Positions 17,597 through 26,649 of a DNA stretch of 64,000 bases are shown piece after piece. Position 1 is the stretch's first letter. Each line of letters opens with the position of its first letter. The position numbers and the translations under genes are program-made. The stretch is from Lachnospiraceae bacterium. Its GTDB lineage: Bacteria > Bacillota > Clostridia > Lachnospirales > Lachnospiraceae. The stretch covers positions 142,632-206,631 of the forward strand of contig CABIXN010000005.1 in assembly GCA_902362715.1 (NCBI GenBank). The letters are read 5' to 3'. Below the pieces are notes generated by a model. That model searched no databases and was not told the DNA's origin. It saw only the letters and a list, made by a program, of their open reading frames with translations.

Positions 17597-18844
17597 TTAC
17601 ATCAGCTCTGCAATTCTGCTGACACCTACATAAATCTGTGAAATCTTATACCAGGTGGCAAAATCCACAACTCCCGTTACCGGAAGACCAAATACTGACT
17701 GAAATTTTTCCACAGAAGCCTGTGTCAGGGGACCAAAGATTCCATCGGCGGTAATCTTTGGAATCGCCGGATAATTCCTTGCAATGGTATTAAGCTGTTC
17801 CTGCATCTGCCGCACCTTATCTCCGCTAGAACCCGTCTGTAGATTATATCCGGGCCAGGATGAAGGTACTCCCGAAATTTCATCGGCAGTGTTAATGTAC
17901 ATATTGCTTCCATAATAATATCTTATAATTTCAAGAGCTGAATACCCCTGATCCCCCAGATACTTAGACCCCCACTGTGAAAGCCAGTTTGGACAGGTTA
18001 CATTTTTTCCATCACAATACTGAGTAAGAATTGGCTGTCTGACATTTGGTCTTGCAAGAAAACTGTTAAATATTTCATCTACAATCTGAGAAATATTAGA
18101 AAAGATATTGCGCCCATAGGACCACTTTTGATCGTATGCGGTGGAGGATGTAATGGTAAAATTGTATCCTTTGTTCCTGTACCACTCTGTGAAAACCCTG
18201 TTTAAGGTAAAGGACATAATCGCCAGAATATTAGCCCGGATTGTTTCCTCCGGCCAGGTAGTATAAATTTCACTGGAAGCCACATTTTTAATATAATCCC
18301 GATAACGCACATAATAGTCTCTTGCGGAGTTATCACTGGGCGGACCGTCATGAACAATTACAAATTCCGGAATCACTACCCTGCTTAAAACAATTTCTCC
18401 GGATTCACCCACCGGTTTGATCTCCGCCTCCGGTTCTTTCGGAGGGAAATCACCGGAAAGGGTATTGGGAGGAACTACAATATTTCTCGGGTCTTCCTGT
18501 GCCACTTCCGCTGGATTCATAGAAACAGGCTGAAGTGCAAGGGAATCCGGAAACACCTGCGTACCTGTAACATTTACTGACCGGTAGCCTTCCGCCTCAA
18601 TCTGAATATTATATTCCGCAAAGGGCAAAGGGGCCTCCGGGTCCATGGAATACTCCAATGGAGGAGTGTCTAATGTAATCTGTTCTGTCTGTCCGGAAAT
18701 ATTTGTAGTGAGATCTGCAATCTCCTGTTCCGGTTCATCTGTTCGAAACACCCGGATTCTGGCGTCTCTCACCGGTTCTAGTCCAATGGTGGATGTTAAA
18801 TTTATCTGAAGTCTGCCTGATTCTGATGCGCTGATAGCTGCCAA
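17597..18844 (-). CDS. sleC: Spore cortex-lytic enzyme SleC
   Basis: Germination-specific lytic enzyme stored as a zymogen in the spore; in Clostridium perfringens and C. difficile it is cleaved by Csp proteases and degrades cortex peptidoglycan. The 415 aa match that family: an N-terminal beta-rich prepro region (residues 1-110), a SpoIID-like lytic transglycosylase region (VASSEIYTTWPEETIRA near 190, AIMSFTLNRVFTEWYRNKGY near 208, TQYCDGKNVTCPNWLSQWGSKYLG near 270), and a C-terminal PG_binding_1 repeat (ADGIFGPLTQASVEKFQ). The start is TTG at 18844 behind GAGGCGG. No csp protease or further germination gene is adjacent. Confidence 0.92.
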   Translation of the reverse strand: MAAISASESGRLQINLTSTIGLEPVRDARIRVFRTDEPEQEIADLTTNISGQTEQITLDTPPLEYSMDPEAPLPFAEYNIQIEAEGYRSVNVTGTQVFPDSLALQPVSMNPAEVAQEDPRNIVVPPNTLSGDFPPKEPEAEIKPVGESGEIVLSRVVIPEFVIVHDGPPSDNSARDYYVRYRDYIKNVASSEIYTTWPEETIRANILAIMSFTLNRVFTEWYRNKGYNFTITSSTAYDQKWSYGRNIFSNISQIVDEIFNSFLARPNVRQPILTQYCDGKNVTCPNWLSQWGSKYLGDQGYSALEIIRYYYGSNMYINTADEISGVPSSWPGYNLQTGSSGDKVRQMQEQLNTIARNYPAIPKITADGIFGPLTQASVEKFQSVFGLPVTGVVDFATWYKISQIYVGVSRIAELM

Positions 18845-18943
18845 CTTACCGCCTCGTAAAAATTCTCTTATTTTATTCTATGCAAAAGGTTTCCACTTTT
18901 TGAATGTTTTCCTTCATTTTTTTATATTTCCGCATGTTTCGTT

Positions 18944-20227
18944 TCATTTTGTCGATTTATGCATCCATTTCAGATATTTATAACGCTCTACACCTTCTCT
19001 AAAAAAGCCGTAAGTCTTAGTAAACATAATAAATGCAATCAAAAAACCTACTTCTATCCCCAGCAGTGTGGTAAAGGTAGCCTCTCCTTCCAGATAAAAC
19101 TGTTGAATGTCTCCATTTACTAAAGCGGCTACCGCCTGATAAAAATCCTTTCCCGGAAGGAGTGCAATCACCGCCGGTATTAGAAAGATATTAGCGGGAG
19201 CCTTTAAAATCCTGGCGGCCATCTCAGAATAAAAGCAGACTGCAATGGCTGCAATGGCATTGGCCAGAAACAGATTTTCCACGATATTTGACGCCAGCAG
19301 CAATACCAGCCAGGCAATGGCCCCTCCCACTGCCGCAGTCCAAATCTTGTCTCGTTCAATATGAAAAAATACGGAAAAACCAACGGAGCCGATAATGGCG
19401 GTTATCGTCTGCACCGCCAGATGCACTGTATTTGGTCCCTGCTCCACAACATTTACATAACCGCCTCCAAGGGTTACGTTGGCAATAAAAAAACCTCCGG
19501 CTATGGCCGCCGCAATTAAAATGGCCTCAATAGACCTGTATACACCGGTGAGAATATCCCCATGGAGCATATCTTTTAGGGAGTTACACAATGCCAGAGT
19601 GGGAATAAACAGCATAATATCCCCCATCATTATTTTATCCAGATGGTCTCCCAATCCCAGACTGACAAATAAAATTGCCAGCCAGCCGGTAACCATGCAG
19701 GCAAAAAGTGTATAAACCAGTTTATTTGCAGTGGCTGTCTTAAGAAGCTGGTCAAAGAAAAATACAAACAGCCCTAAAATCCCGGCGGCCAGTCCGTCCA
19801 GAAGATTTCCTCCGAAAAATACAGTCAGAGCTCCTGCCGAAATCATATAACACAAAATATCCAGCCAGGTCCGTTTTCTGCTTCTTGCAATTTCCTCCAG
19901 GCGCTTTTGAATTTCTTCTACCCCCGGTCTGTTTCTGCAGATATATCTGGCCAGAGCATTGTAACATTCCAGCTTTCTTAAGTTTGTGCCAAATCCATTA
20001 ATCCGCTTTGCCTGAGTGGATTTTGTTCCGTTCTCCCACTTTACCGTTGTAAGCACCAGCGCTGTAATGGAAAATACTTCACTGGATTTTGCCCCATAGG
20101 CCTTCATAATCCGTGAAATGGTATCTTCCACCCTTCTGACTTCGGCTCCGGACTGTACCATACAGCGCCCGATTTCCAGTGCGCACTCTAGTATATCCTC
20201 TCGATTGATTTCTGTCGTCTGACCCAT
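18944..20227 (-). CDS. ThrE-type threonine/serine exporter family protein
   Basis: A 427-aa membrane protein combining both halves of the ThrE/YjjP-YjjB family: an N-terminal amphipathic domain (ALEIGRCMVQSGAEVRRVEDTI is the family signature near residue 13) and ten or so membrane segments from residue 125, the second half (ANIFLIPAVIALLPGKDFYQAV) corresponding to YjjB. Members export threonine, serine or dicarboxylates; substrate is not decidable. GGAGAC precedes the ATG. The gene stands alone between sleC and ilvE. Confidence 0.88.
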   Translation of the reverse strand: MGQTTEINREDILECALEIGRCMVQSGAEVRRVEDTISRIMKAYGAKSSEVFSITALVLTTVKWENGTKSTQAKRINGFGTNLRKLECYNALARYICRNRPGVEEIQKRLEEIARSRKRTWLDILCYMISAGALTVFFGGNLLDGLAAGILGLFVFFFDQLLKTATANKLVYTLFACMVTGWLAILFVSLGLGDHLDKIMMGDIMLFIPTLALCNSLKDMLHGDILTGVYRSIEAILIAAAIAGGFFIANVTLGGGYVNVVEQGPNTVHLAVQTITAIIGSVGFSVFFHIERDKIWTAAVGGAIAWLVLLLASNIVENLFLANAIAAIAVCFYSEMAARILKAPANIFLIPAVIALLPGKDFYQAVAALVNGDIQQFYLEGEATFTTLLGIEVGFLIAFIMFTKTYGFFREGVERYKYLKWMHKSTK

Positions 20228-20423
20228 AGTCTGTCTCCTGTCTTAAAGCTTTCCCACCAGATGCATTTATTATGTCCATCCAAACAGCCAGGTACACTGT
20301 GAATTTCCCGGCATTTCCTTTTTTGTGAAACAAAGGACAGGCATTTCCCGTTCTGGTGACCGCTTCTTCCTAAGTTTCTCCATCAACAAAAAATGTCTGT
20401 CCTGTTACATTTGATCTGCTCTG

Positions 20424-21449
20424 TTATTCAATTACACGAATCCAGCCTTTTGGCGCTTCTGCCCTTCCCTGCTGAATATCCACAAGGGTTGTATAAAGTT
20501 TCTTTGTAATGGGCCCCATTTCCTCCATACCGCTTGGGAAGCAGATCTCTGTTCCGTGATCTACAACCTTTCCAACAGGAGAGATAACCGCCGCTGTTCC
20601 ACACAGGCCGCACTCGGCAAAATCCTTCAGCTCTTCTTTATACACTTCTCTGTGTTCTACCGGAAGTCCCAAACAATGTTCTGCCACATACATCAGCGAA
20701 CGCCGTGTAATAGACGGCAGAATACTGTCGGATTTCGGTGTTACAACTTTACCGTCTTTTGTAATAAAAATAAAGTTTGCCCCGCCGGTTTCCTCTACTT
20801 TCGTTCTGGTAGCAGCATCCAGATACATATTTTCATCGTATCCTTCCCCATGAGCTGTTACAATTGCATGAAGGCTCATGGCATAATTCAATCCTGCTTT
20901 AATATGTCCGGTTCCATGAGGCGCCGCACGGTCAAAATCACTGATCTTAATGGTCAGCGGTTTGATTCCGCCTTTAAAATACGGTCCAACCGGTGTACAG
21001 AATACACGGAACTGATATTCATCCGCAGGCTTTACTCCAATTACCGGATTACTTCCGAAAATATACGGGCGGATATAAAGGGCTGCTCCTGTGCCATAAG
21101 GCGGAACAAAGGCTGCATTGGCTTTTACTGTTTTTTCTACCGCCTCAATAAATTTATCCTCCGGATATACCGGTATTTCCAGACGGCGGGCGGAGTCAGC
21201 AAGACGTGCCGCATTTAAGTCCGGACGGAAAATTACAATCTGACCATCCGCAGTTGTATATGCTTTCAGCCCTTCAAATACTGTCTGGGCATACTGCAAT
21301 ACCCCGGCACATTCGCTGATTACAACATTAGAATCAGTAATCAAAGCTCCGTCATCCCATGCTCCGTCTTTAAAATATGACACAAAACGATAGTCTGTTT
21401 CACAATATCCAAATCCCAGATTCTCCCAGTCAATATTTTTCTTTTCCAT
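20424..21449 (-). CDS. ilvE: Branched-chain amino acid aminotransferase
   Basis: PLP fold type IV enzyme making Leu, Ile and Val from their keto acids. At 341 aa it is of the longer BCAT type. Landmarks: LQYAQTVFEGLKAY near residue 52, the PLP lysine in HIKAGLNYAMSL, EETGGANFIF near 217, SILPSITRRSL near 242 and ECGLCGTAAVISPVG near 295. It lies 110 bp downstream of ilvN and may be part of the same transcript. Confident assignment. Confidence 0.95.
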   Translation of the reverse strand: MEKKNIDWENLGFGYCETDYRFVSYFKDGAWDDGALITDSNVVISECAGVLQYAQTVFEGLKAYTTADGQIVIFRPDLNAARLADSARRLEIPVYPEDKFIEAVEKTVKANAAFVPPYGTGAALYIRPYIFGSNPVIGVKPADEYQFRVFCTPVGPYFKGGIKPLTIKISDFDRAAPHGTGHIKAGLNYAMSLHAIVTAHGEGYDENMYLDAATRTKVEETGGANFIFITKDGKVVTPKSDSILPSITRRSLMYVAEHCLGLPVEHREVYKEELKDFAECGLCGTAAVISPVGKVVDHGTEICFPSGMEEMGPITKKLYTTLVDIQQGRAEAPKGWIRVIE

Positions 21450-21559
21450 TTTTACAACTTCCTTTCTTTTGTCCCCAACACAGAGTCTATGATAAAGATT
21501 CCTTCATTCATCTTTTAATCCCACACCATTATACTTCGTTCCCGCCACATGTCAAGAAA

Positions 21560-22057
21560 CTATCTGCAGGAAGTGCTGATGGATTCCACAGCCACTGCGC
21601 CGCCCCGGACTGTTTCAATATGACTGAAGCTGCCCTTTAACAGCGCCACCAGCTCATTAATCCTGCGCTCCGGCAGTTTACATTCCAGCAGAACGCTGTC
21701 AGCGCCGATATCGGCCACTTCCACATCAAAGGCCTGGGCAATCCTGAATACTTCCGCCTTGTCCGCATCTGAACATTTTTTCACCTTGGCAAACAGTATC
21801 TCCTTCATATGTATGGGGGTATTGGTTAAATCCAGCACTTTAATTACCTCCACCATTCGGTTTAACTGCTTTTTAATCTGTTCAAAGGTAATGTCATCGC
21901 AGGTGGCACAGATCGTCATCCTGGAGGTATCCTCATTTTCTGTGACACCTACTGTAAGACTTTTCAGGTTATAGGATTTTCCGGCGAACAATCCGCTGAT
22001 TTTTGCAAGAACACCAACCTGATTTTCTACATATAATGCAATCCATCTGTCTTTCAT
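21560..22057 (-). CDS. ilvN: Acetolactate synthase small subunit
   Basis: Regulatory subunit that gives valine feedback to acetohydroxyacid synthase. At 165 aa it holds an N-terminal ACT domain (WIALYVENQVGVLAKISGLFAGKSYNL, then MTICATCDD, QIKKQLNRMVEVIKV) and the C-terminal ALS_ss_C domain (IAQAFDVEVADIGADSVLLEC). AGGAGG precedes the ATG and the gene starts 12 bp after ilvB, so the two are co-translated. The protein could equally be called IlvH. Confidence 0.95.
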   Translation of the reverse strand: MKDRWIALYVENQVGVLAKISGLFAGKSYNLKSLTVGVTENEDTSRMTICATCDDITFEQIKKQLNRMVEVIKVLDLTNTPIHMKEILFAKVKKCSDADKAEVFRIAQAFDVEVADIGADSVLLECKLPERRINELVALLKGSFSHIETVRGGAVAVESISTSCR

Positions 22058-22069
22058 TGCTCTTTCCTC

Positions 22070-23797
22070 CTATTTCCCTTTCAAAATCATTTCATTCATC
22101 GCTTTTCCGCCAGGCACCATAGGAAGTACAATATCTTCTGTGGCAATCATAAATTCAATCACGGTACTTGCATCTGTATTGGCTTTTGCCGCTTCAATAG
22201 CCGGAATGATATCTTCTTCCTTTGTTACGCGGATTCCATGAACACCATAGCTTTCTGCCCATTTCATAAAATCCGGTTCATACGGCGGACAGTTTTCATT
22301 TGGCCCTTTACAAAAATCCGGGCATCCCTTTCTTCTCCGCAGACAGGTTGCCGCATAACGTTTTCCATAAAACAGCTGCTGCATCTGGCGCACCATTCCA
22401 AGGTAATAATTATTTAACAGACATACAATCACCGGAGCATCCTCCATTACAGAAGTTGCCATCTCCTGCATATTCATCTGAAATCCGCCATCACCGGTGA
22501 TACAGACTACAGGCTTTTTAGGATGTGCAATCTTGGCGCCTACAGCTGCCGGGAAACCAAATCCCATGGTTCCAAGCCCCCCGGAAGTAATAATTGTCTT
22601 TTTATCGTTCACTTCCAGATACTGAGAAGCCCACATCTGATGCTGTCCCACATCGGTGACATAGGTAACCTCTTCAAATGCCTGATTTAACCCTTCCATA
22701 ATCATCTGGGGGGACATCCCCTTATCTCTGCGCATTTCCAGAGGATTTTCCTGCTGCCATACTGCTATCTGTTTTAACCATTCTTCCGTATCTTTTTCTT
22801 CCACCCACTCAACCATCTGTTCCAGTGCAATTTTAGCATCTGCAACAATGGGAACGTCTACCACTACATTTCTGGAAATAGCAGCAGCATCTATGTCCAC
22901 ATGAACAATTTTAGCTTTCGGTGCAAATTCGTTTAAATCTCCGGTAATCCGGTCGTTAAAACGGGTGCCGATGGAAAACAGTACATCACATTTGGACACT
23001 GCAATATTGGCCGCATAACGTCCATGCATTCCGCTGTTTCCTATATAATACGGATTATCACTTGCAACCGCGCCTTTTCCCATAACCGTTGTAACAACCG
23101 GAATATGTGTGCGGTTGACAACCTCCTCAAGAAGCTCACTTGCACCTGCAATCTTGATACCCCCTCCGGCTAAAATCACAGGCCTTCTGGCTACTTTTAA
23201 TAATTTTACAGCCTTTTTCAGCTGTCCTAAATGTACGCCCTCATTTGGTTTATATCCTCTGATATCTACACTTTCCGGATACTCCGCCGGACCGGACGCC
23301 AGCTGTATATCTTTGGGAAGATCCACAAGTACCGGACCTGGTTTTCCGGAAGCGGCAATCTGGAATGCCATCTTTAAGATCTTTCCCAGATCCTTTCGGT
23401 CTCTGACTGTAACACCGTATTTTGTAATGCTTCTTGTCATGCCTACAATATCTACTTCCTGAAAAGCATCATTCCCAATAAGGCTTAAAGGTACCTGTCC
23501 GGTAAAAACCACCATGGGAATACTGTCATAAAAGGCATCCGCAATTGCGGTAATGGTATTAGTGGCACCAGGACCGCTGGTTACAAGACATACGCTGACT
23601 TTTCCTGTTTCCCTGGCATATCCTTCCGCCTCATGCACCAGCGCCTGCTCATGCCGGGGCAGTACAAGATGAATCTCATTGTCCCGGTACAGTTCATCAA
23701 ACAGATCGGTAACTGTTCCTCCCGGATATGCAAATATTGTATCTACACCCTCTTCCTTCAGGGCTTTTACAAACATTTTTTTTCCTGTAATATCCAT
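22070..23797 (-). CDS. ilvB: Acetolactate synthase large subunit
   Basis: Thiamine-diphosphate enzyme that joins two pyruvates, or pyruvate with 2-ketobutyrate, as the first common step to branched-chain amino acids. It has 575 aa with all three ThDP-enzyme domains: AYPGGTVTDLFDEL with the catalytic Glu in LPRHEQALVHEAEGYAR near residue 50, the FAD/Rossmann middle domain (VILAGGGIKIAGA near 207) and the ThDP motif ITGDGGFQMNMQEM to LLNNYYLGMVRQ. An insertion CLRRRKGCPDFCKGPNENCPP near 485, rich in cysteine, is longer than in E. coli IlvB and is seen in some clostridial enzymes. It follows the AEC gene by 19 bp. Confidence 0.95.
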   Translation of the reverse strand: MDITGKKMFVKALKEEGVDTIFAYPGGTVTDLFDELYRDNEIHLVLPRHEQALVHEAEGYARETGKVSVCLVTSGPGATNTITAIADAFYDSIPMVVFTGQVPLSLIGNDAFQEVDIVGMTRSITKYGVTVRDRKDLGKILKMAFQIAASGKPGPVLVDLPKDIQLASGPAEYPESVDIRGYKPNEGVHLGQLKKAVKLLKVARRPVILAGGGIKIAGASELLEEVVNRTHIPVVTTVMGKGAVASDNPYYIGNSGMHGRYAANIAVSKCDVLFSIGTRFNDRITGDLNEFAPKAKIVHVDIDAAAISRNVVVDVPIVADAKIALEQMVEWVEEKDTEEWLKQIAVWQQENPLEMRRDKGMSPQMIMEGLNQAFEEVTYVTDVGQHQMWASQYLEVNDKKTIITSGGLGTMGFGFPAAVGAKIAHPKKPVVCITGDGGFQMNMQEMATSVMEDAPVIVCLLNNYYLGMVRQMQQLFYGKRYAATCLRRRKGCPDFCKGPNENCPPYEPDFMKWAESYGVHGIRVTKEEDIIPAIEAAKANTDASTVIEFMIATEDIVLPMVPGGKAMNEMILKGK

Positions 23798-23816
23798 ATC
23801 AAAATCTCCTTAACGT

Positions 23817-24767
23817 CTATATCCATCCCACACTTTTCAGAATAAAAATCCATCCCGTCAGTGTGACCGCTGCAAGCAATGTGGTTGTCACAACAATACT
23901 TGCTGTCAATACGCCGTCATTGTTCATATTTTTTGCCATAATATAGCAGCTGGGAGTAGCCGGCGCTGCAAGCATAATAACAAGCGCTACCATTTTCTCC
24001 CCTCTGAATCCAAATGCTGCTGCAATGGGAACAAAGATGGCTGCCTGGGCAATCAGCTTAATAAATGCCGATGCCAGTGTCGGTTTAATTTTGGCCAGTG
24101 CTTTTTTTCCTTCAAATCCCGCGCCTAAAGCAATCAAAGCCAGTGGGGTCGCCATCTGGGCAGTGGAGCTTACGGTCTTATTGATAAGGGTAGGCAGTGG
24201 ATTATGTAATAATGCCACAATAAGACCGAGGACAATGGCAATAATAATCGGATTTTTAAGAATATTAATGCCGGCCTGCTTCAGTCTTCCCGTACTATGA
24301 TCTCCTTTAGGGTCACTGCCCTCAAAGGTAAGTACAAGTACTGAAAATATATTATACAGCGGTACTGCTCCGATAATCATCAGAGAACCCATGGTAGCCG
24401 ATCCATATATATTCTGGATAAAGGCCAGTCCCATGACAGCCGCACTGCTTCGAAAAGATGCCTGGGTAAAAGCCCCGATCATCGTTTTGTCTTTCATAAA
24501 AATTTTTGCCAGTCCCCAGACACCCCAGAAACAGATGGTTGTTGAAACCGCGCAGAACAGCACAAATTTCAGATCAAACACATTCTGTATGTCAACTGTT
24601 GACAAATCCCGAAACAACAGGAACGGCAGTGTAACCTTAAAATTAAATTTGTTAGCTATGGTTACAAAGTTATCATTCAGCATTCCAATGCGTCTCAGCA
24701 CATATCCCAGCACCATTACAAGAAAAATAGGGATTGTTACATTAACGCTGAAAAGCAGATTATTCAT
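23817..24767 (-). CDS. AEC family transporter
   Basis: A 316-aa membrane protein of the auxin efflux carrier family with about ten membrane segments. Family signs: an N-terminal PIFLVMVLGYVLRRIGML, a central break with LGLIVALLHNPLPTLI, and the C-terminal APATPSCYIMAKNMNND. Bacterial members carry malate, malonate or other organic and amino acids. Placement directly ahead of ilvB suggests, without proving, movement of a branched-chain acid or amino acid. It starts 3 bp after the dihydrofolate reductase gene, so the block is probably one transcript. Confidence 0.88.
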   Translation of the reverse strand: MNNLLFSVNVTIPIFLVMVLGYVLRRIGMLNDNFVTIANKFNFKVTLPFLLFRDLSTVDIQNVFDLKFVLFCAVSTTICFWGVWGLAKIFMKDKTMIGAFTQASFRSSAAVMGLAFIQNIYGSATMGSLMIIGAVPLYNIFSVLVLTFEGSDPKGDHSTGRLKQAGINILKNPIIIAIVLGLIVALLHNPLPTLINKTVSSTAQMATPLALIALGAGFEGKKALAKIKPTLASAFIKLIAQAAIFVPIAAAFGFRGEKMVALVIMLAAPATPSCYIMAKNMNNDGVLTASIVVTTTLLAAVTLTGWIFILKSVGWI

Positions 24768-24770
24768 TGA

Positions 24771-25265
24771 TTACGCCTTCTTTTTTTCATATTTGTAAAA
24801 ATAATATTCCAGATCAAAATAGGTCTGTTCCTCACTGTCTGCTGTGATCACCCACTCCGGATTTTCATCCAGATTCGGAAAATAAGAATCTGCCTCATAT
24901 TCATAGTCTATTTTTGTAATATGAGCTACCTCACATTCATCTACCAGCTGACGGTAAACACTTTCTCCGCCGATCACATAAATACGCTCAGAAGGGTATT
25001 TTTTCAGTTCTTCACGAAGCTCTTCCATATCATGTACTATCACCGCATCCTTCACCTGATAGGAACGATCCGAGGTCAGTACAATGTTTGTCCGCTTCTT
25101 TAAGGGCAGTCCGTTTGGAAAGCTCTCCAGTGTCTTCCTTCCCATAACAACCACATTTCCGGTTGTTACCTCCCGGAAAAATTTCATATCTGCCGGAATA
25201 CTCACCAGCAGTTTATTGTTCAGGCCGATGGCCCAGTTTTTATCTACAGCTGCAATCAGATTCAT
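24771..25265 (-). CDS. folA: Dihydrofolate reductase
   Basis: NADPH-dependent reduction of dihydrofolate to tetrahydrofolate, regenerating the cofactor consumed by thymidylate synthase, whose gene lies 30 bp upstream. At 164 aa the length is typical. Visible motifs: AAVDKNWAIGLNNKLL at the N-terminus, FREVTTGNVVVMGRKTLESFP near 30-50, the NADPH loop YVIGGESVYRQLV near 95-107 and the C-terminal EYYFYKYEK strand. GAAGGG precedes the ATG. Confident assignment. Confidence 0.95.
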   Translation of the reverse strand: MNLIAAVDKNWAIGLNNKLLVSIPADMKFFREVTTGNVVVMGRKTLESFPNGLPLKKRTNIVLTSDRSYQVKDAVIVHDMEELREELKKYPSERIYVIGGESVYRQLVDECEVAHITKIDYEYEADSYFPNLDENPEWVITADSEEQTYFDLEYYFYKYEKKKA

Positions 25266-25295
25266 GATCTTTTCCTTCCCTCTTCCACTGCAATA

Positions 25296-26144
25296 TTACA
25301 CGGCAATGGGAATATTTGTAATCTGGGGACCTGTGACATAATCGTCCAGTCTCACATCATTTCTTGTAAACTGATAAAAGTCCTTCACTTCCGGATTCAG
25401 CCAGAACTTCGGCGCAGGATAGCTCTCCCGGCTGATGAGTTCTTTAATCAGCGGCACATGGCGGTCATAAATATGGGCATCCGCAATAACATGTACAAAC
25501 TCTCCCGCCTGCATATCACATACCTGAGCCAGCATATGTAAAAGCACCGCATACTGACACACATTCCAGTTATTTGCCGCCAGAATATCCTGTGATCTCT
25601 GATTTAAAATACCGTTTAATACCAGCTTCTCACAGTCCGGCCTCTTAGTCACATTAAAGGTCATACTATAAGCGCATGGATACAGATTCATTTCATGCAG
25701 GTCCTGGTGTACATAAATATTTGTCATAATACGCCGGCTGTATGGATTATGCTTCAGATCGTAAATCACCCGGTCTACCTGATCCATCATGCCTTCCTTA
25801 TACTGATGCTTCACCCCCATCTGATAACCGTAAGCTTTTCCAATAGAACCTGTCTCATCTGCCCATTCATCCCACACATGACTGTGCAGATCATGAATAT
25901 TACTGGACTTCTGCTGCCAAATCCAAAGCATTTCATCTGTACAGCTTTTGATAGCCGTTTTTCTTAAGGTCAGCGCCGGAAACTCTTTTGACAGATCATA
26001 GCGGTTTACCACGCCAAATTGCTTGATGGTATAAGCAGAGGTACCGTCCTCCCATTTGGGACGCACTTTTTCTCCCTCTGTACTGGTTCCATGTTCTATA
26101 ATATCTCTGCACATAGAGATAAATACCTGATCTGCGTAACTCAT
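25296..26144 (-). CDS. thyA: Thymidylate synthase
   Basis: Methylates dUMP to dTMP with methylene-tetrahydrofolate. The 282-aa protein shows the ThyA core: the catalytic cysteine in LYPCAYSMTFNV (the common form is PPCH), NQRSQDILAANNWNVCQYAVLLHMLAQ for dUMP and folate binding, and HVIADAHIYDRHVPLIKEL. The motif around the cysteine departs from the E. coli form, as in the subgroup of ThyA found in several Firmicutes. AGGAGGG precedes the ATG. It is first in the thyA-folA-AEC-ilvBN run. Confidence 0.92.
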   Translation of the reverse strand: MSYADQVFISMCRDIIEHGTSTEGEKVRPKWEDGTSAYTIKQFGVVNRYDLSKEFPALTLRKTAIKSCTDEMLWIWQQKSSNIHDLHSHVWDEWADETGSIGKAYGYQMGVKHQYKEGMMDQVDRVIYDLKHNPYSRRIMTNIYVHQDLHEMNLYPCAYSMTFNVTKRPDCEKLVLNGILNQRSQDILAANNWNVCQYAVLLHMLAQVCDMQAGEFVHVIADAHIYDRHVPLIKELISRESYPAPKFWLNPEVKDFYQFTRNDVRLDDYVTGPQITNIPIAV

Positions 26145-26339
26145 GATTTTGCCCTCCTGACCGTAATATCAGTATATAAAAAAAGCTAATTTGCACTATT
26201 ATAGCAAAAGATACTCTATATATAAAGTAGTTACCGGGTACATACTTATTATTTATTTCCCCAAAAACCCCTTTCCCTTTACCGGCAAAATAGTGTATAC
26301 TAAAAAAGTATAAATTTACGAAGTTTAAAGGAGTTTCCC

Positions 26340-26579
26340 ATGAGTCAGGCAAAAGTGGACCGATATAAAGAAGAGAAAAAGAACCGGAAGAAAATTATTA
26401 AAAAAGAAAAACGGAAAAAAACAGGACTGAAAATACTAGGCGTGCTCATCTGTGCAGCTTTCGCCGCCTGGATCGGTTTTTCCGGTTACAAGTATGTACA
26501 GGACAAAAAACCGGTAACCAAAACTGATATTAATCTGGATGCCACCCAGGATTATCTTAAAACGTTAAATGAAAATTAA
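26340..26579 (+). CDS. Small single-pass membrane protein, unknown function
   Basis: A 79-aa protein I do not recognise. It starts with a very basic, lysine-rich stretch of about 28 residues, then one membrane segment (LKILGVLICAAFAAWIGFSGY), then a short polar tail outside, so N-in topology is expected. AAAGGAG precedes the ATG, and TATACT lies about 40 bp upstream. A good terminator follows. The gene is divergent from thyA. Confidence 0.75.
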   Translation: MSQAKVDRYKEEKKNRKKIIKKEKRKKTGLKILGVLICAAFAAWIGFSGYKYVQDKKPVTKTDINLDATQDYLKTLNEN

Positions 26580-26604
26580 AACAGAATCTATTCCGTACTT
26601 ACAG

Positions 26605-26638
26605 ACAGGGAGAAGCATAAAATTATGTTTCTCCCTGT
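26605..26638. terminator. Bidirectional terminator
   Basis: A nearly perfect stem of about 16 bp (26605-26620 with 26623-26638), placed between the convergent 79-aa gene and the FMN-domain-like gene; T-rich sequence follows on the plus strand. Confidence 0.75.
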
Positions 26639-26649
26639 TATTTTCCTGA

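Noticed and set aside
20337..20402. GGACAGGCATT and AATGTCTGTCC arms after ilvE
   Set aside because: The loop is about 40 bases and pairing is imperfect, too weak to call a terminator.
20556..21218. 220-codon plus-strand frame
   Set aside because: Fully antisense to ilvE, which has all its conserved motifs.
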